Source: Oscillospiraceae bacterium
GTDB lineage: Bacteria > Bacillota > Clostridia > Oscillospirales > Oscillospiraceae
Reading direction: 5' to 3'
Length of the DNA: 64,000 bases
NCBI GenBank assembly: GCA_902761055.1
Contig: CACWIS010000001.1
Location: forward strand, 1-64,000
Below are positions 38,652-47,781 of the stretch, piece after piece. The translations under genes and the position numbers were made by a program. Position 1 is the stretch's first letter. Each line of letters opens with the position of its first letter. The notes under the pieces are model-generated. The model searched no databases, was not told where the DNA came from, and saw only the letters and a list, made by a program, of their open reading frames with translations.

Positions 38652-38877
38652 GCTTGTACTTCCTCTCCGACAAGGGCGGAACTGTTGAAACGACATGAAA
38701 CGATGAAAGGAAGAAGAGGCGAATATCCTGAGCCCGTCTGCAAAACCGGAGACAGGAAAAGGAACTCGGTTTTATGCGAGAAATACACCGGCAGACAGGC
38801 CCGGTCAGTTAAGCGACAAGGCGAGCTCGATCTCGTCTTCATCCTCGTTCCCGGCAGCGGAAAAGCCCCTGCTCCCA

Positions 38878-39453
38878 TTATGTTTTTCCGTTCATCTTTT
38901 CGCGGGATAAAAGCGCTGCGCTCCCGACGTGGTCCGATACGTCGATTTGGATATCAGCGCTTCCGTCCGTCACCTTTCGTTTGATCAGACAGCCTTCCTG
39001 AATCGCCGCTGCGGTCGCAGCCATGCAGACGACCGCGGCGCTGTACCTCAAATCCATGAATGCCGGCGTCAGCGGAAAAACGAACAGCAGCCCTCCGGTC
39101 ACTTTGTTCATGATGGAATGCACGGACAGGAACTCTTTCCGGCCGAAGAATCCTGCTGCAATATTCGCCGCCTTCATGAATGCGATGACGGCGATCCATA
39201 TATGTATCCAGAGCGGAACATGCCAAACAGACAGCAGTTTGATCAGGCATACCGCTGCGAATACGATATCTGCAGCCGTATCAAGCTTTGAACCGAACTC
39301 GCTGACCGTACCGGTTCTCCTCGCCACCGCGCCGTCTGCGATATCGGTGATTCCGGCAGTAATATAGAATACAAAAAACGCCGGGGAGAATACCGGGCAA
39401 AACAGCAGGACGATACTGAAAACGATTCGGATCCCGGTTATGAAATTTGCCAT
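38878..39453 (-). CDS. CDP-alcohol phosphatidyltransferase
   Basis: A 191-residue membrane enzyme making phospholipid head-group transfers. The signature is present: D-IA-DGAVAR near 37-45, then G and LD-TAAD, so all the metal-binding Asp residues are kept. Five or six hydrophobic segments follow. Shorter than PgsA; which alcohol is used is unclear. Confidence 0.88.
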   Translation of the reverse strand: MANFITGIRIVFSIVLLFCPVFSPAFFVFYITAGITDIADGAVARRTGTVSEFGSKLDTAADIVFAAVCLIKLLSVWHVPLWIHIWIAVIAFMKAANIAAGFFGRKEFLSVHSIMNKVTGGLLFVFPLTPAFMDLRYSAAVVCMAATAAAIQEGCLIKRKVTDGSADIQIDVSDHVGSAALLSREKMNGKT

Positions 39454-40821
39454 TTACTTCTTTCTCATCTTCGGTGCAGACGTATCTTTAGACATCAATA
39501 CTACGCACTCAACATGAGCGGTGCGCGGAAAAAGATCGTAGGCGGCGGCTTCCCGAAGCGCATATCCCGATTCGGAAAAACGCAGCACGTCGCGTGCGAG
39601 CGTCGCGGGGTTGCAGGAAACGTAGACGACACGCTCCGGCGCCATGGAGCAAACGGCGCGGATCGCTTCCCCGCTCATGCCTTTGCGCGGCGGATCGACG
39701 ACGACCGTGTTCGGCCGCAGGCCTCGGCGCGCGAGCTCCTGTGCGGCTTCGCCCGCGTCGGCGCAGAGGAACTCCGCGTTTTCGACGCCGTTTGCCGCGG
39801 CGTTCTGCTTTGCGTTCTCAACGGCCTCCGGCACGATCTCCGCTCCGATGACGCGGCGGAAGCGGCGCGCGAGACAGAGCGTGATCGTCCCGGCTCCGCA
39901 GTAGAGATCAAAGGCCAGCTCGCCGTCTCCGGCGTAAGTGAGCGCGCGCTCATAGAGGCGCTCCGCCTGCGGAGGATTGATCTGGAAAAAGGCCTGCGGC
40001 GAGATCGTGAAGCGCGAGCCGCAGAGCTCGTCCACGATCTCGGCACGGCCCCAGAGCGTGTAAAAGTCGCCGGACAGGACCGTGTTGCCGCGGCTCTTGT
40101 TGATGTTCAGAACGATCCCGCTCGCCTCGGGGCAGGCGCTGCGCAGCGCCTGCGTCAAAGCCTCGGTCCTGTCCCCGAAGCCCCGCGCCGAAACGACGCA
40201 GACGACGGCGTCGCCTGTTTTGTGAGAAACGCGGCAGAAAACGTGGCGTATCGTACCCTTTCCGCTCTGCTCATCATAGACGGGGAGCGCGTTGAGGCGC
40301 AGGAATTCGACCGCCGCCTTCGCGGCGCGCTCGGTCAGCTCGTTCTGGATCAGGCAGCGATCGACGGCGATCAGTTCGTGCGTCCGCTCGCGGAAAAAGC
40401 CGCATAGAGGCGTGCCGTCCCGCGCTCCGACTTCGAAGACGCCCTTGTTGCGGTACCGTTCGATCTGCTCGCTGCCGACGATCTCCTCTGCCGTGACGCG
40501 CTGTTTCCCGATGCGCGTCAGCGCGTCGTTGACGCGCCCAAGCTTGAAGCGCAGCTCCTCGTCATAGCTCATGTGCAGACAGTCGCAGCCGCCGCATTTA
40601 CCGAAGTGCGGACATGCCGGTTCACGGCGCTCCGGCGACGGCTCGAGCAGCTCCTCGCCGCGCGCGTACACGGCGGCCGCGCTTACCTTGACGATGCGGA
40701 TGCGCCAAAGCTCCCCGGCGAGCGCGCGCGGTACGAAGACGGCGCGGCCGCCGATCCGGCATACGCCGTCGGCCTCGCTGGTATAGCCCTCGATCCGCAC
40801 GGTGTATATCTGGTTTTTCAT
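39454..40821 (-). CDS. RlmD/TrmA-family RNA uracil methyltransferase
   Basis: A 455-residue SAM enzyme that methylates C5 of uridine in 23S rRNA. TRAM domain at the N-terminus, 4Fe-4S cysteines in CPHFGKCGGCDCLHMSYDEE, then FFQINPPQAERLYERAL, VVDPPRKGM and the nucleophile Cys in YVSCNPATLARD. I prefer ATG 40821, five bases after GGAAG, over ATG 40833. A candidate promoter TTGTAT-17-TACAAT sits almost on top of the upstream ATG. Specific target (RlmCD-type) not decided. Confidence 0.92.
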   Translation of the reverse strand: MKNQIYTVRIEGYTSEADGVCRIGGRAVFVPRALAGELWRIRIVKVSAAAVYARGEELLEPSPERREPACPHFGKCGGCDCLHMSYDEELRFKLGRVNDALTRIGKQRVTAEEIVGSEQIERYRNKGVFEVGARDGTPLCGFFRERTHELIAVDRCLIQNELTERAAKAAVEFLRLNALPVYDEQSGKGTIRHVFCRVSHKTGDAVVCVVSARGFGDRTEALTQALRSACPEASGIVLNINKSRGNTVLSGDFYTLWGRAEIVDELCGSRFTISPQAFFQINPPQAERLYERALTYAGDGELAFDLYCGAGTITLCLARRFRRVIGAEIVPEAVENAKQNAAANGVENAEFLCADAGEAAQELARRGLRPNTVVVDPPRKGMSGEAIRAVCSMAPERVVYVSCNPATLARDVLRFSESGYALREAAAYDLFPRTAHVECVVLMSKDTSAPKMRKK

Positions 40822-40938
40822 CAATTCTTCCATATTTTTATTGTAACATCGTTTTGAGCGCAATACAATCTTCGCTTGCAAAAACGAATGAAAAACGATT
40901 CGACGGCAGATACTAATACGGCAAGAGGAGGGTTGAAA

Positions 40939-41196
40939 ATGAAAAAGCTCAAATGCTGTCTTGCGACTCTGCTCGTCTGCCTGCCGTTTCTTTGCGGCTG
41001 CGGTATGGCGCGGGACGGATATATCGAAGATCGTCCGGCGGAGACGCTCGCTCCGATGGAAAGTCCTGTCGCTACTGCCGCGCCCGTTCCGACGCGCATG
41101 CCTGCGGGAGATAACACGTCGGATACGGAAGAGGAGGGCGCTGCGGTAAAGGAAAGCGCGGCACCGAAAGACGGTCAGAACAAAACAGCCAAATGA
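40939..41196 (+). CDS. Small lipoprotein
   Basis: An 85-residue protein: basic start KKLKCCLATLLVCLPFLCGC, lipobox Leu-Cys-Gly-Cys, then a short low-complexity tail rich in Pro, Thr, Ala and Glu. Family not recognised. GAGGAGGG upstream of ATG 40939. Confidence 0.75.
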   Translation: MKKLKCCLATLLVCLPFLCGCGMARDGYIEDRPAETLAPMESPVATAAPVPTRMPAGDNTSDTEEEGAAVKESAAPKDGQNKTAK

Positions 41197-41202
41197 TCAC
41201 GG

Positions 41203-41245
41203 AACGGGAAATCGGGTCATATCGACCCGGTTTTCCGTTTTTTCG
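41203..41245 (+). terminator. Terminator of the lipoprotein gene
   Basis: AACGGGAAA-TCGGGTC pairs with GACCCGG-TTTTCCGTT, then TTTTTCG. Confidence 0.85.
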
Positions 41246-41247
41246 TA

Positions 41248-41276
41248 TTGAAAAGCGCGCTTCGATGGGGTATCAT
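41248..41276 (+). promoter_or_regulatory. Promoter of the HD-domain gene
   Basis: TTGAAA (41248-41253), 17-base spacer, TATCAT (41271-41276). Confidence 0.75.
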
Positions 41277-41307
41277 GCTGTCAAACAGAAAAAAGGAGGC
41301 CGCTCCC

Positions 41308-41850
41308 ATGAGTTACATCCCCACCGTCGAACAGGCCGAGGAACTCCTGAAACGCTATAACAAGGAGCCGTTCCACATTCAGCACGCCGAGACCGTTTCC
41401 AAGGTCATGGGCGAGTTCGCAAAAGAATACGACAGCGCGAACGTGGATTTCTGGCGTGCCGTCGGCATGCTGCACGACATCGACTTTGAGCTCTATCCCG
41501 AGCAGCACTGCGTCAAGGCGAACGAGATCCTCCGCGAGCATGATATCGACGAGGAGATGATCCACGCGATCGTAAGCCACGGCTACGGGATCTGCTCGGA
41601 CGTCGAACCGACCAGGTATATGGAGAAGGTCCTCTTTGCGACCGATGAGCTGACCGGGCTGATCGGCGCGGCCGCGCTGATGCGTCCGACCGGCATCTCC
41701 GACATGGAGCCGAAATCAGTCCTCAAGAAGTTCAAGGACAAGAAATTCGCCGCCGGCTGCTCGCGCGAGGTCATCCGCCGGGGCGCCGACATGCTGGGCA
41801 TGGAGCTCTCGGAGCTGATCGCGAAAACGATCGACGCGATGCGTGCGTGA
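41308..41850 (+). CDS. HD-domain phosphohydrolase-like protein
   Basis: A 180-residue HD protein with HIQHAETVSKVMGEFA near 23-38 and the metal motif MLHDIDFE near 54-61; IVSHGYGI follows. It is a small HDIG-type protein of unknown substrate. AAAGGAGG precedes ATG 41308. It couples with the Sfp gene (TGATGA). Confidence 0.88.
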   Translation: MSYIPTVEQAEELLKRYNKEPFHIQHAETVSKVMGEFAKEYDSANVDFWRAVGMLHDIDFELYPEQHCVKANEILREHDIDEEMIHAIVSHGYGICSDVEPTRYMEKVLFATDELTGLIGAAALMRPTGISDMEPKSVLKKFKDKKFAAGCSREVIRRGADMLGMELSELIAKTIDAMRA

Positions 41851-42476
41851 TGATCGGATTATATCTGACTTATCTGCCGGATACCGAGCCGCCGGTCCCG
41901 GAGGAGCTGCTCTCCTTGTACAGAAGAGAGAAGCTCTCGCGGCAGACGAACGGACTTGTCCGGCGTCAGTCGCTCCTGTCCGAGCTGCTGCTGCGTCATG
42001 CGCTGCGGGAAAGCGGCCTCGTGCTGCCCGCCGCGCTCGAGCTCCGGACAGGGGAGTACGGAAAACCGTATCTCGCGGACGGAAGCTTCTTTTTCAGCCT
42101 CTCTCATTCCGGAAACGCCGTCCTGTGCGCGGTCGGAGAACGGGAGCTCGGCGCGGACATCCAGCTGCGCACGCCGTTCAACGAGGCGATGCTGCATCGT
42201 TTTTTCGCGCCGGAGGAGAGAGACTTCGTTCTGGCCGCGTCGGACCGGGACGCGGCGTATACGGAGATCTGGACGGAGAAAGAGAGCTATATCAAAGCTG
42301 CGGGACGCGGTTTCACGCTCCCGCTTGCGTCCTTCTCCGTGCTGGACCGCGCGATCGCAGCCCGACTCCGGCACGGTACGGCGGGAGACTGCCACGTCTC
42401 TGTCTGCTCCGACGCGGATGCGCTGCCGGAACGGATCGACTGCATCAGGGTAGAAAACAGCGCGCTTCTTGGGTAA
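41850..42476 (+). CDS. 4'-phosphopantetheinyl transferase (Sfp type)
   Basis: A 208-residue enzyme that transfers phosphopantetheine to carrier proteins. GKPYL, FSLSHSGNAVLCAVG, ELGADIQ and WTEKESYIKAAGRGF are the family motifs, with the Asp and Glu metal ligands kept. The ATG overlaps the upstream stop by one base. No carrier-protein synthetase cluster is nearby, so it may serve remote NRPS/PKS or fatty-acid ACP. Confidence 0.92.
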   Translation: MIGLYLTYLPDTEPPVPEELLSLYRREKLSRQTNGLVRRQSLLSELLLRHALRESGLVLPAALELRTGEYGKPYLADGSFFFSLSHSGNAVLCAVGERELGADIQLRTPFNEAMLHRFFAPEERDFVLAASDRDAAYTEIWTEKESYIKAAGRGFTLPLASFSVLDRAIAARLRHGTAGDCHVSVCSDADALPERIDCIRVENSALLG

Positions 42477-42493
42477 GAAGCGCGCTTTCTTTT
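42459..42493. terminator. Terminator between sfp and dapA
   Basis: AGCGCGCTTCTT-N4-AAGAAGCGCGCT followed by TTCTTTT. Convergent position; its T-run is on the plus side. Confidence 0.85.
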
Positions 42494-43379
42494 ACAGCAG
42501 GCCGACTTCCCGCAGCCTGGTCTGCAGCACGGCGAGGTGCTCCACGCTCATCTCCGTGAGCGGCAGACGCATCAGCCCGCTGTCGAGCCCGCACAGCCGC
42601 ATTGCCGTCTTGACGGGGATCGGATTCGTCTCGATAAAGAGCGCCGCAAAAAGCGCAGCGTATTTATCGTACAGCGCCGCCGCGGCCCTGCAGTCGCCCT
42701 CCAGACAGAGGGCGCACAGCCTGGCGAGCGCGCCGGGCAGCAGATTGCTGGCGACCGAGATCACGCCGAGCGCGCCCATGGCCATCATCGGAACGGTGTT
42801 ATCGTCGTTCCCGCTCCAGATAAAGAGATCATCCCCGCACAGCGCATGTGTTCTCCCGATCAGCGAGAAGTCGCCGGAGGCCTCCTTGACGCCGTTGATG
42901 TTCGGGTGTGCGGAGAGCGCCTTGTAGGTCTCGGCCGCGATGCCGATGCCCGTGCGGCTCGGCACGTTGTAGAGGATCATCGGGATCTCCACGCGATCGG
43001 CCACATAGCTGAAATGCTCGACAAGGCCTTTCTGCGTGCTTTTGTTGTAATAGGGCGTGACCATCAGCACGCCGTCCGCACCGACGGCCTTCGCGTTCTG
43101 CGCGTTGCGCAGCGCGTGGAGCGTGTCGTTGCTGCCGATTCCCGCGATGACCTTCATGCGCCCGGCCGTGTGGTTGACGGCGACGCGCACCAGCTCGTCG
43201 TGTTCCTCCTGGGACTGCACGGCGTTCTCGCCGGTCGTTCCGCAGATCACGATCGCCGCGGTGCCGTTCTCATACTGAAAATCGATGTTCTTCCGCAGAC
43301 GGTCGTAGTCGATGCCGCTTTCGTTCAGAGGCGTCACGAGCGCCGTGCAGGAGCCCTTGAATAACGGTGTTTTTACCAT
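42492..43379 (-). CDS. dapA: 4-hydroxy-tetrahydrodipicolinate synthase
   Basis: A 295-residue aldolase of lysine and diaminopimelate (and dipicolinate) synthesis, condensing pyruvate and aspartate semialdehyde. GTTGENAVQSQEEH holds the Thr pair, the Tyr lies in ILYNVPSRTG near 139, and the Schiff-base Lys in NGVKEASGD near 167. Stand-alone gene. Confidence 0.96.
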   Translation of the reverse strand: MVKTPLFKGSCTALVTPLNESGIDYDRLRKNIDFQYENGTAAIVICGTTGENAVQSQEEHDELVRVAVNHTAGRMKVIAGIGSNDTLHALRNAQNAKAVGADGVLMVTPYYNKSTQKGLVEHFSYVADRVEIPMILYNVPSRTGIGIAAETYKALSAHPNINGVKEASGDFSLIGRTHALCGDDLFIWSGNDDNTVPMMAMGALGVISVASNLLPGALARLCALCLEGDCRAAAALYDKYAALFAALFIETNPIPVKTAMRLCGLDSGLMRLPLTEMSVEHLAVLQTRLREVGLL

Positions 43380-43449
43380 ATCTGACCTCCTCAGGTTCCG
43401 GATTCAGAGCATCTTATTCGCGCCGCGCGGCGAGTATGACGCTTTTGGA

Positions 43450-43478
43450 TTGAAAAAGCACGGAGCCTTTGCTATACT
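43450..43478 (+). promoter_or_regulatory. Promoter of queA-tgt
   Basis: TTGAAA (43450-43455), 17-base spacer, TATACT (43473-43478). Confidence 0.8.
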
Positions 43479-43510
43479 GTCTGTGCACCACGAATCATCG
43501 GAGTAAACGC

Positions 43511-44533
43511 ATGAAAAAATCGGACTTCTATTTTGACCTGCCCGAGGAACTGATCGCCCAGACCCCGCTGGCGCGCCGCGACGCCTCGCGTCTTCTCCTG
43601 CTCGACAAGGAGACGGGGGAGATCGAGCACCGCCGTTTTTACGAGTTGCCGGGGTTCCTGCGCGAAGGAGACTGCCTTGTGCTGAACGACTCGCGCGTCC
43701 TGCCGGCGCGCCTGCTCGGCTGCCGCAGCAGCGGCGGAGGGGTGGAGCTCGTGCTGCTGCGCGATCTCGGAGAGGGCAGATGGGAGTGCCTCAGCCGTCC
43801 GGGGAGAAAGACGAAGCCCGGCACGGAGCTTTCCTTCGGCGAAGGGGAACTGACCGCGACGGTCCTTGAGGTCGCGGAGGGCGGGAACCGCATCGTGCAG
43901 TTCCACTATGACGGGATCTTTCTCGAGATCCTCGAACGCCTCGGCAGGATGCCGCTGCCGCCCTATATCAAGGCGGAACTGCAGGACGCGGAGCGCTATC
44001 AGACGGTCTATTCCCGCGAGCCCGGCAGCGCGGCCGCGCCGACGGCGGGACTGCATTTCACCGACGAGCTGCTCGAAACGATCGCGGCGAAGGGTGTGAA
44101 GCTCTGCTATGTGACGCTTCACGTCGGCCTCGGGACCTTCCGCCCGGTCAAGGAGGACGAGATCGAAGATCATGCGATGCATTCGGAATTCTGCATGATC
44201 CCGGAGGAGACTGCCCGCATCGTCAGCGATACAAAACGCGGCGGCGGCCGCGTCGTCGCGGTGGGAACGACCTCCTGCCGCACGCTGGAGAGCTTTGCCC
44301 GTGAGGACGGCACGCTTCCCGCCGCCTCCGGCTGGACCGACATTTTCATCTATCCCGGCTACAGTTTCAAGTGTGTCGACGCGCTTGTGACCAACTTTCA
44401 CCTGCCGGAGAGCACGCTGATCATGCTCGTTTCGGCCCTCGCGGGCAGAGAGCGCGTTTTGAACGCCTATCAGACCGCCGTAGAGGAGCGTTATCGCTTC
44501 TTTTCCTTCGGCGACGCGATGTTCATTCATTAA
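43511..44533 (+). CDS. queA: S-adenosylmethionine:tRNA ribosyltransferase-isomerase
   Basis: A 340-residue enzyme of queuosine synthesis, which adds epoxycyclopentane from SAM to preQ1 in tRNA. It opens with [15 protein letters not shown] and has [21 protein letters not shown] and [16 protein letters not shown], the family marks. ATG 43511 has CGGAG upstream. tgt follows 11 bases later. Confidence 0.97.
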   Translation: MKKSDFYFDLPEELIAQTPLARRDASRLLLLDKETGEIEHRRFYELPGFLREGDCLVLNDSRVLPARLLGCRSSGGGVELVLLRDLGEGRWECLSRPGRKTKPGTELSFGEGELTATVLEVAEGGNRIVQFHYDGIFLEILERLGRMPLPPYIKAELQDAERYQTVYSREPGSAAAPTAGLHFTDELLETIAAKGVKLCYVTLHVGLGTFRPVKEDEIEDHAMHSEFCMIPEETARIVSDTKRGGGRVVAVGTTSCRTLESFAREDGTLPAASGWTDIFIYPGYSFKCVDALVTNFHLPESTLIMLVSALAGRERVLNAYQTAVEERYRFFSFGDAMFIH

Positions 44534-44544
44534 GGAGACAAGGC

Positions 44545-45675
44545 TTGTATAAACTGCTGAAACAATCCGGCCGCGCCCGCCGCGGCGAGTTCGATACGCC
44601 GCACGGCAAGGTGCAGACGCCGGTTTTCATGAACGTCGGCACGCAGGGCGCGATCAAGGGAGCGCTCTCCGCGCGCGATCTGCGTGAGATCGGGTGCCAG
44701 GTGGAGCTGTCGAACACCTATCATCTGCACGTCCGCCCCGGCGACAGACTGATCCGCGAGATGGGAGGTCTGCACAGGTTCATGACCTGGGACGGCCCGA
44801 TCCTCACGGACAGCGGCGGCTTTCAGATCTTCTCACTGGCCTCGCTGCGCAAGATCAAAGAGGAGGGCGTCTACTTCAATTCCCATGTCGACGGCCGCCA
44901 CATCTTCATGGGGCCGGAAGAGAGCATGCGCATCCAGTCCAACCTCGGCTCGGATATCGCGATGGCCTTTGACGAGTGCGTCAAGATCCCCTCGCCGCGC
45001 GAATATGTCGCTCGCTCCTGCGAACGGACGGCACGATGGCTGGAGCGCTGCAAAAAAGCCCTTGCCGAATACAACGGGGAAGAGGACGCCGTCAACCCCG
45101 GACAGATGCTTTTCGGGATCAATCAGGGCGCGGTGTTCCACGATCTGCGCATCGAGCACATGAAGCGCATCGCGGAGCTTGACCTGCCCGGCTATGCGAT
45201 CGGAGGACTCGCGGTCGGCGAGACGCATCGGGAGATGTACGATACGATCGAGGCGGTCGAGGACTATATGCCGAAAGACAAGCCCCGTTACCTCATGGGC
45301 GTCGGAACGCCGGGCAATATCATCGAGGGCGTGGCGCGCGGCGTGGATTTCTTCGACTGTGTGATGCCAGCGCGCAACGGCCGCCACGGCCATCTCTTCA
45401 CCTGGAACGGCATCATCAACATCAAGAATCAAAAGTATGAGCGCGACGAAGGCCCGATCGACCCGCTCTGCGACTGTCCGGTCTGCCGGCGTTATTCCCG
45501 CGCTTATCTGCGGCATTTGTTCAAAGCCGAGGAAATGCTCGCGATGCGCTTTGCCGTGGCGCACAACCTGTATTTTTACAACAGCCTTGCGGAGAAGATC
45601 CGCGAGAGCCTGGAAGAGGACCGTTTCGAGTCCTTCCGGCGGGAGTTTTCGCAAAAACTGGACATTCGCATTTAA
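44545..45675 (+). CDS. tgt: tRNA-guanine transglycosylase
   Basis: A 376-residue enzyme that swaps G34 for preQ1. Catalytic DSGGFQIFS near 93, GGLAVGE, and the zinc site CDCPVCRRYS with the downstream His. Start is TTG 44545, following TAAGGAG; an upstream extension runs in queA. queA-tgt is the usual pair. The preQ1 synthesis genes are not here. Confidence 0.97.
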   Translation: MYKLLKQSGRARRGEFDTPHGKVQTPVFMNVGTQGAIKGALSARDLREIGCQVELSNTYHLHVRPGDRLIREMGGLHRFMTWDGPILTDSGGFQIFSLASLRKIKEEGVYFNSHVDGRHIFMGPEESMRIQSNLGSDIAMAFDECVKIPSPREYVARSCERTARWLERCKKALAEYNGEEDAVNPGQMLFGINQGAVFHDLRIEHMKRIAELDLPGYAIGGLAVGETHREMYDTIEAVEDYMPKDKPRYLMGVGTPGNIIEGVARGVDFFDCVMPARNGRHGHLFTWNGIINIKNQKYERDEGPIDPLCDCPVCRRYSRAYLRHLFKAEEMLAMRFAVAHNLYFYNSLAEKIRESLEEDRFESFRREFSQKLDIRI

Positions 45676-45680
45676 TCTGC

Positions 45681-45709
45681 TTGAAATCACCCGATAAACT
45701 ATGTATAAT
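45681..45709 (+). promoter_or_regulatory. Promoter of yajC
   Basis: TTGAAA (45681-45686), 17-base spacer, TATAAT (45704-45709). Confidence 0.85.
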
Positions 45710-45740
45710 GAGTGCAGTTCGATTTGGAGGTAGGTACCTT

Positions 45741-46073
45741 ATGACTTTGTTCCTTGAATCTGCAGCAGGCGCAGCCGGCGGAAGCATGCCCATGCTCCTC
45801 ATGGTCATCATCATGTTCGCCGTTTTCTATTTCTTTGTGATCCGTCCGGAGAACAAGAAAAAGAAAAAGGCCGAAGAGATGAGAAACTCTCTCTCGCTTG
45901 GCGACGAGATCATCACGATCGGCGGTATGATCGGCAAGATCGTCCAGATCACCGACGACACGATCACCTTTGAGACCGGCGAGGACCGCGTCCGGATCCA
46001 GACCAAGAAGTGGGCCATTTCCACGACGGCCAAGATGGAAGCGGAAGAGGCAAAGGCCGGCGCAAAAAAATAA
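45741..46073 (+). CDS. yajC: YajC preprotein translocase subunit
   Basis: A 110-residue single-helix protein of the SecDF-YajC complex. The helix (about 17-34, LLMVIIMFAVFYFFVIRP) is followed by lysines and the SLGDEIITIGGMIGKI domain. GGAGG upstream of ATG 45741. queA-tgt-yajC is the usual order; secDF is not in the window. Confidence 0.95.
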   Translation: MTLFLESAAGAAGGSMPMLLMVIIMFAVFYFFVIRPENKKKKKAEEMRNSLSLGDEIITIGGMIGKIVQITDDTITFETGEDRVRIQTKKWAISTTAKMEAEEAKAGAKK

Positions 46074-46094
46074 ACGCGCACGCTGAATGAAAGC

Positions 46095-46143
46095 ATCCCC
46101 CGACAAATAGGATGAACTATCATCTTTGTCGGGGGTGTTTTTA
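46095..46143 (+). terminator. Terminator of yajC
   Basis: CCCCCGACAAA pairs with TTTGTCGGGGG around ATGA/TCAT, then TGTTTTTAT. Confidence 0.8.
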
Positions 46144-46559
46144 TGTCAGAAGGAGAAAAACGCTTCAGTATGCGCTCTCTGCCGCGTGCGGCAGCGGCCT
46201 GGCTCCTGTGCGCGGCTGTGCTCCTGCCCGCAGCCGCGGCGCTCTACACGGTAGGAGCAGCGCCTTTTGAAACGATGCGCTATGCCGGTATGGCGATCGC
46301 CTTTCTCGCCGCTTTCGCCGCGGGCCTTTGCGCCGCGGGGGAGACGAGAGGACGCCGCGCCGTATCGGCGCTTGCGATCACCGTCTTGCTCTGCGCCCTG
46401 CTTTGGCTGACGGGCCTTTTGATCGGGGGCGCGCCGGAACGCGGCGGCATGGCCGGCACAGCGGGCATGACGCTCGCCGGCTGCCTCGCCGGAGCGCTGC
46501 TCCCGAGAACGAAGCAGAGGCGGAGAAAAGGACGCGGACGCGGAAGAAGGTTTACATAA
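46143..46559 (+). CDS. TIGR04086-type four-helix membrane protein
   Basis: A 138-residue protein with four hydrophobic segments, in the place where clostridial genomes carry the TIGR04086 family, right after yajC. Function unknown. Basic C-terminus (RRRKGRGRGRR). The ATG lies at the very end of the yajC terminator stem, so translation depends on the weak AGAAGGAG just inside, or the actual start is ATG at 46170 (inference). Confidence 0.65.
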   Translation: MSEGEKRFSMRSLPRAAAAWLLCAAVLLPAAAALYTVGAAPFETMRYAGMAIAFLAAFAAGLCAAGETRGRRAVSALAITVLLCALLWLTGLLIGGAPERGGMAGTAGMTLAGCLAGALLPRTKQRRRKGRGRGRRFT

Positions 46560-46793
46560 CACTTAATCAACAAGGGAAGGATCAAGATATAGATCGATTT
46601 CTGCAGCACACCACAAAATATTGCAGCATAAAAACAAGAAGTTTCAAAGTTGACATAAATTTTGCTCTTTCTGCAAAAAAGGGCTTGAAAAATTTTCGAT
46701 TTTGTAATATATTGTTTCTGCAACGTAGTTATGTTAATAACTTTTTTATGAACGCTGCGCTTTTTGAAGAAAAGAGAGATGGGAGGGTGTTTT
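46560..46793. other. AT-rich leader of the xer gene
   Basis: Markedly AT-rich compared with both flanks. It has TGCAGCA at 46601 and 46622 (21 bases apart), several TTTCTGCAA stretches and the promoter at 46685-46713. No gene. Confidence 0.5.
46685..46713 (+). promoter_or_regulatory. Promoter of the xer gene
   Basis: TTGAAA (46685-46690), 17-base spacer, TATATT (46708-46713). Confidence 0.7.
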
Positions 46794-47684
46794 GTGAAGA
46801 ACAGCGAGTGCATCGAGATCTTCGAGACTTATCTCGCCAAAGAAAAGAAAGCGTCTGCGAACACCCTCAGCTCCTATCTGCGCGACATTCGCCAGCTCGG
46901 TGATTATCTAGAGATCCACCACGACACGGAGATCGCGGAAGCGAACGAGGACCAGCTCTCCGAGTACATTGCCTCGCTGAAAAGCAACGGGAAATCCGTC
47001 GCGACGGTCTCGCGCTGCATCGCTTCGATCAAGTGCCTGTATTCCTATCTCTGCCTCAAGCAGCTCATCGGCGCAAATCCCGCGTCCAAGCTCGTCCCCG
47101 ATAAAGGCGAGCACAAGCTGCCGCAGATCCTCACGAGCCGGGAAGTCGACCTTCTTCTCGAACAGCCCCAGTGCACCGACGCAAAAGGCTACCGTGACAA
47201 GGCCATGCTCGAGCTGCTGTACGCCACGGGCATCCGCGTGACGGAGCTGATCGACCTGAATATCAGCGACGTCAACCTTTCCGCCGGTATCGTGCGCTGC
47301 CACGGCCGTGAGAAAGAGCGTTTCATTCCCATGTATCCCAAGGCGGTCAAGGCGCTTGACGACTACATCAACCTGGTCCGCCCGCAGATGATCGCCCTGC
47401 CGGACGAGGAATCGCTCTTCGTCAACGTATCGGGCGAGAGGATGTCGCGCCAGGGCTTCTGGAAGATCATGAAATACTACCAGAAGAAAGCGCACATCGA
47501 CAAGGACATCACGCCGCACACGCTGCGCCATTCCTTTGCGGCGCACCTGCTTGAGAACGGCGCGGATATCCACTCGATCCAGGAAATGCTCGGCCACGCC
47601 GACATCTCCTCGACGCAGATCTATTCCCAGCTTGTGAAAAAGCAGCTCAAGGACGTGTATAACAAAGCGCATCCGAGGGCGTAA
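46794..47684 (+). CDS. Tyrosine recombinase of the XerD type
   Basis: A 296-residue tyrosine recombinase. SAM-like core-binding domain 1-90, catalytic domain with ATGIRVTELIDLNISD (Arg), HTLRHSFAAHLL (His-x-x-Arg), GHADISSTQIYS with the nucleophile Tyr near 280. GTG start 46794 follows GGGAGGG. Close to XerD by length and context; likely dimer resolution at dif, paired with XerC-like protein at 56543 (inference). Confidence 0.92.
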   Translation: MKNSECIEIFETYLAKEKKASANTLSSYLRDIRQLGDYLEIHHDTEIAEANEDQLSEYIASLKSNGKSVATVSRCIASIKCLYSYLCLKQLIGANPASKLVPDKGEHKLPQILTSREVDLLLEQPQCTDAKGYRDKAMLELLYATGIRVTELIDLNISDVNLSAGIVRCHGREKERFIPMYPKAVKALDDYINLVRPQMIALPDEESLFVNVSGERMSRQGFWKIMKYYQKKAHIDKDITPHTLRHSFAAHLLENGADIHSIQEMLGHADISSTQIYSQLVKKQLKDVYNKAHPRA

Positions 47685-47698
47685 GGATACGGCGACAG

Positions 47699-47729
47699 GC
47701 TCCCACCCTGATCGGGTGGGAGCTTTTTC
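47699..47729 (+). terminator. Terminator of the xer gene
   Basis: GCTCCCACCC-N5-GGGTGGGAGC followed by TTTTTCG. Confidence 0.88.
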
Positions 47730-47781
47730 GTGTTGAACTCATGACTTTTTTATGCTAAAATCGTCAGAGGGATGTGATACG

